Origin: AC-52 sp044870295
GTDB taxonomy: Bacteria > Actinomycetota > UBA4738
Assembly: GCA_044870295.1 (NCBI GenBank)
Contig: JBIOYQ010000093.1
Span: 1-13,200, forward strand
Length of the DNA stretch: 13,200 nucleotides
Reading direction: 5' to 3'
A program made the translations under genes and the position numbers. The notes beneath the pieces are model-generated. The model saw only the letters and a program-made list of their open reading frames with translations. It was not told where the DNA came from and did no database searches. Below are positions 13,040 through 13,200 of this stretch, piece after piece; position 1 is the first letter of the stretch, and every line of letters begins with the position of its first letter.

Positions 13040-13200
13040 ATGCGAGCGTTCGACGCCTTCAAGGACCAGCTTCCCGACATCGACCCGGACGAGACCGCCG
13101 AGTGGATCGCGGCCCTCGACCAGGTCATCGAGCAGTCGCCCGCCAGGGCGGCCTTCCTCATGCACAGGATCCTGAGCCACGCGAGGGCCCGCCGGATCGG
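13040..13200 (+). CDS. aceE: Pyruvate dehydrogenase E1 component (homodimeric AceE), N-terminal fragment
   Basis: Only the first 53 codons are present before the right edge. The start MRAFDAFKDQLPDIDPDETA followed by EWIAALDQVIEQSPARAAFL matches the N-terminal region of single-chain AceE enzymes, where D-P-x-E-T-x-E-W-[LI]-x-A-L-D is characteristic. AceE decarboxylates pyruvate with thiamine diphosphate and acetylates the E2 lipoyl arm. The thiamine-binding and catalytic parts lie beyond the edge. GGTAGGAG (13029-13036) precedes the ATG with 3 bases between, or slightly more if the site is centred on the AGG. Its position after lpdA, E2 and lipB completes a pyruvate dehydrogenase cluster and supports the call. 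Confidence 0.85.
   Translation, partial: MRAFDAFKDQLPDIDPDETAEWIAALDQVIEQSPARAAFLMHRILSHARARRI

Noticed and set aside
1..13200. CRISPR array, tRNA, rRNA, insertion sequence or prophage genes
   Set aside because: No regularly spaced direct repeats, no cloverleaf or rRNA core motifs, no transposase or phage motifs, and no abrupt change in base composition were seen.

Overview
The window looks like a chromosomal segment from a high-G+C actinobacterium-like organism, probably an uncultured Actinomycetota lineage. The grounds are very high G+C with G/C-biased third positions, GTG and TTG starts, several genes whose -10-like hexamer lies almost on the start codon (leaderless or very short leaders), a single-chain AceE-type pyruvate dehydrogenase E1 next to an actinobacterial-style E2, and a stand-alone NarL-type regulator. 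The taxon is inferred and no rRNA is present. I see no mobile element, phage gene, CRISPR array, tRNA or rRNA.

Left edge (1-1288): on the minus strand, a MIP18/DUF59 (SufT-like) Fe-S assembly factor, then the first 17 codons of a rhodanese-type sulfurtransferase that runs off the edge. Divergent from them is a two-domain response regulator with no kinase partner in view.

Cobalamin block (1285-4991, minus strand): a canonical cobalamin riboswitch (4720-4898) is followed by an intrinsic terminator (4645-4668) and then by a substrate-binding lipoprotein, a FecCD/BtuC permease and an ATPase. The three genes are tightly packed, and the riboswitch argues that the cargo is cobalamin or another corrinoid. 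The ATPase carries an extra C-terminal domain of about 150 residues with a Rossmann-like opening. This fusion is the most unusual protein in the window.

Middle (4992-7530, plus strand): an unrecognised secreted lipoprotein divergent from the riboswitch, an M20 zinc dipeptidase, and a small GRAM/PH-like protein just downstream of it.

Lipoyl block (7550-13200): gcvT on the minus strand is divergent from a plus-strand series: dihydrolipoyl dehydrogenase (E3), a lipoylated E2 acyltransferase, lipB octanoyltransferase (overlapping the E2 gene), an unrecognised two-TM membrane protein, and the first 53 codons of aceE (pyruvate dehydrogenase E1), which runs off the right edge. Together these encode E1, E2 and E3 of the pyruvate dehydrogenase complex and the enzyme that places the lipoyl precursor on E2. 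GcvT belongs to the other lipoyl-dependent system that uses E3. LipA, GcvH and GcvP are not in the window.

Most of the window is ordinary metabolism. The points of interest are the riboswitch-controlled B12 operon with its fused ATPase domain, two conserved-looking unknown proteins, a CTAG tetramer that supplies the stop codons of two convergent genes, and the repeated leaderless-promoter architecture.
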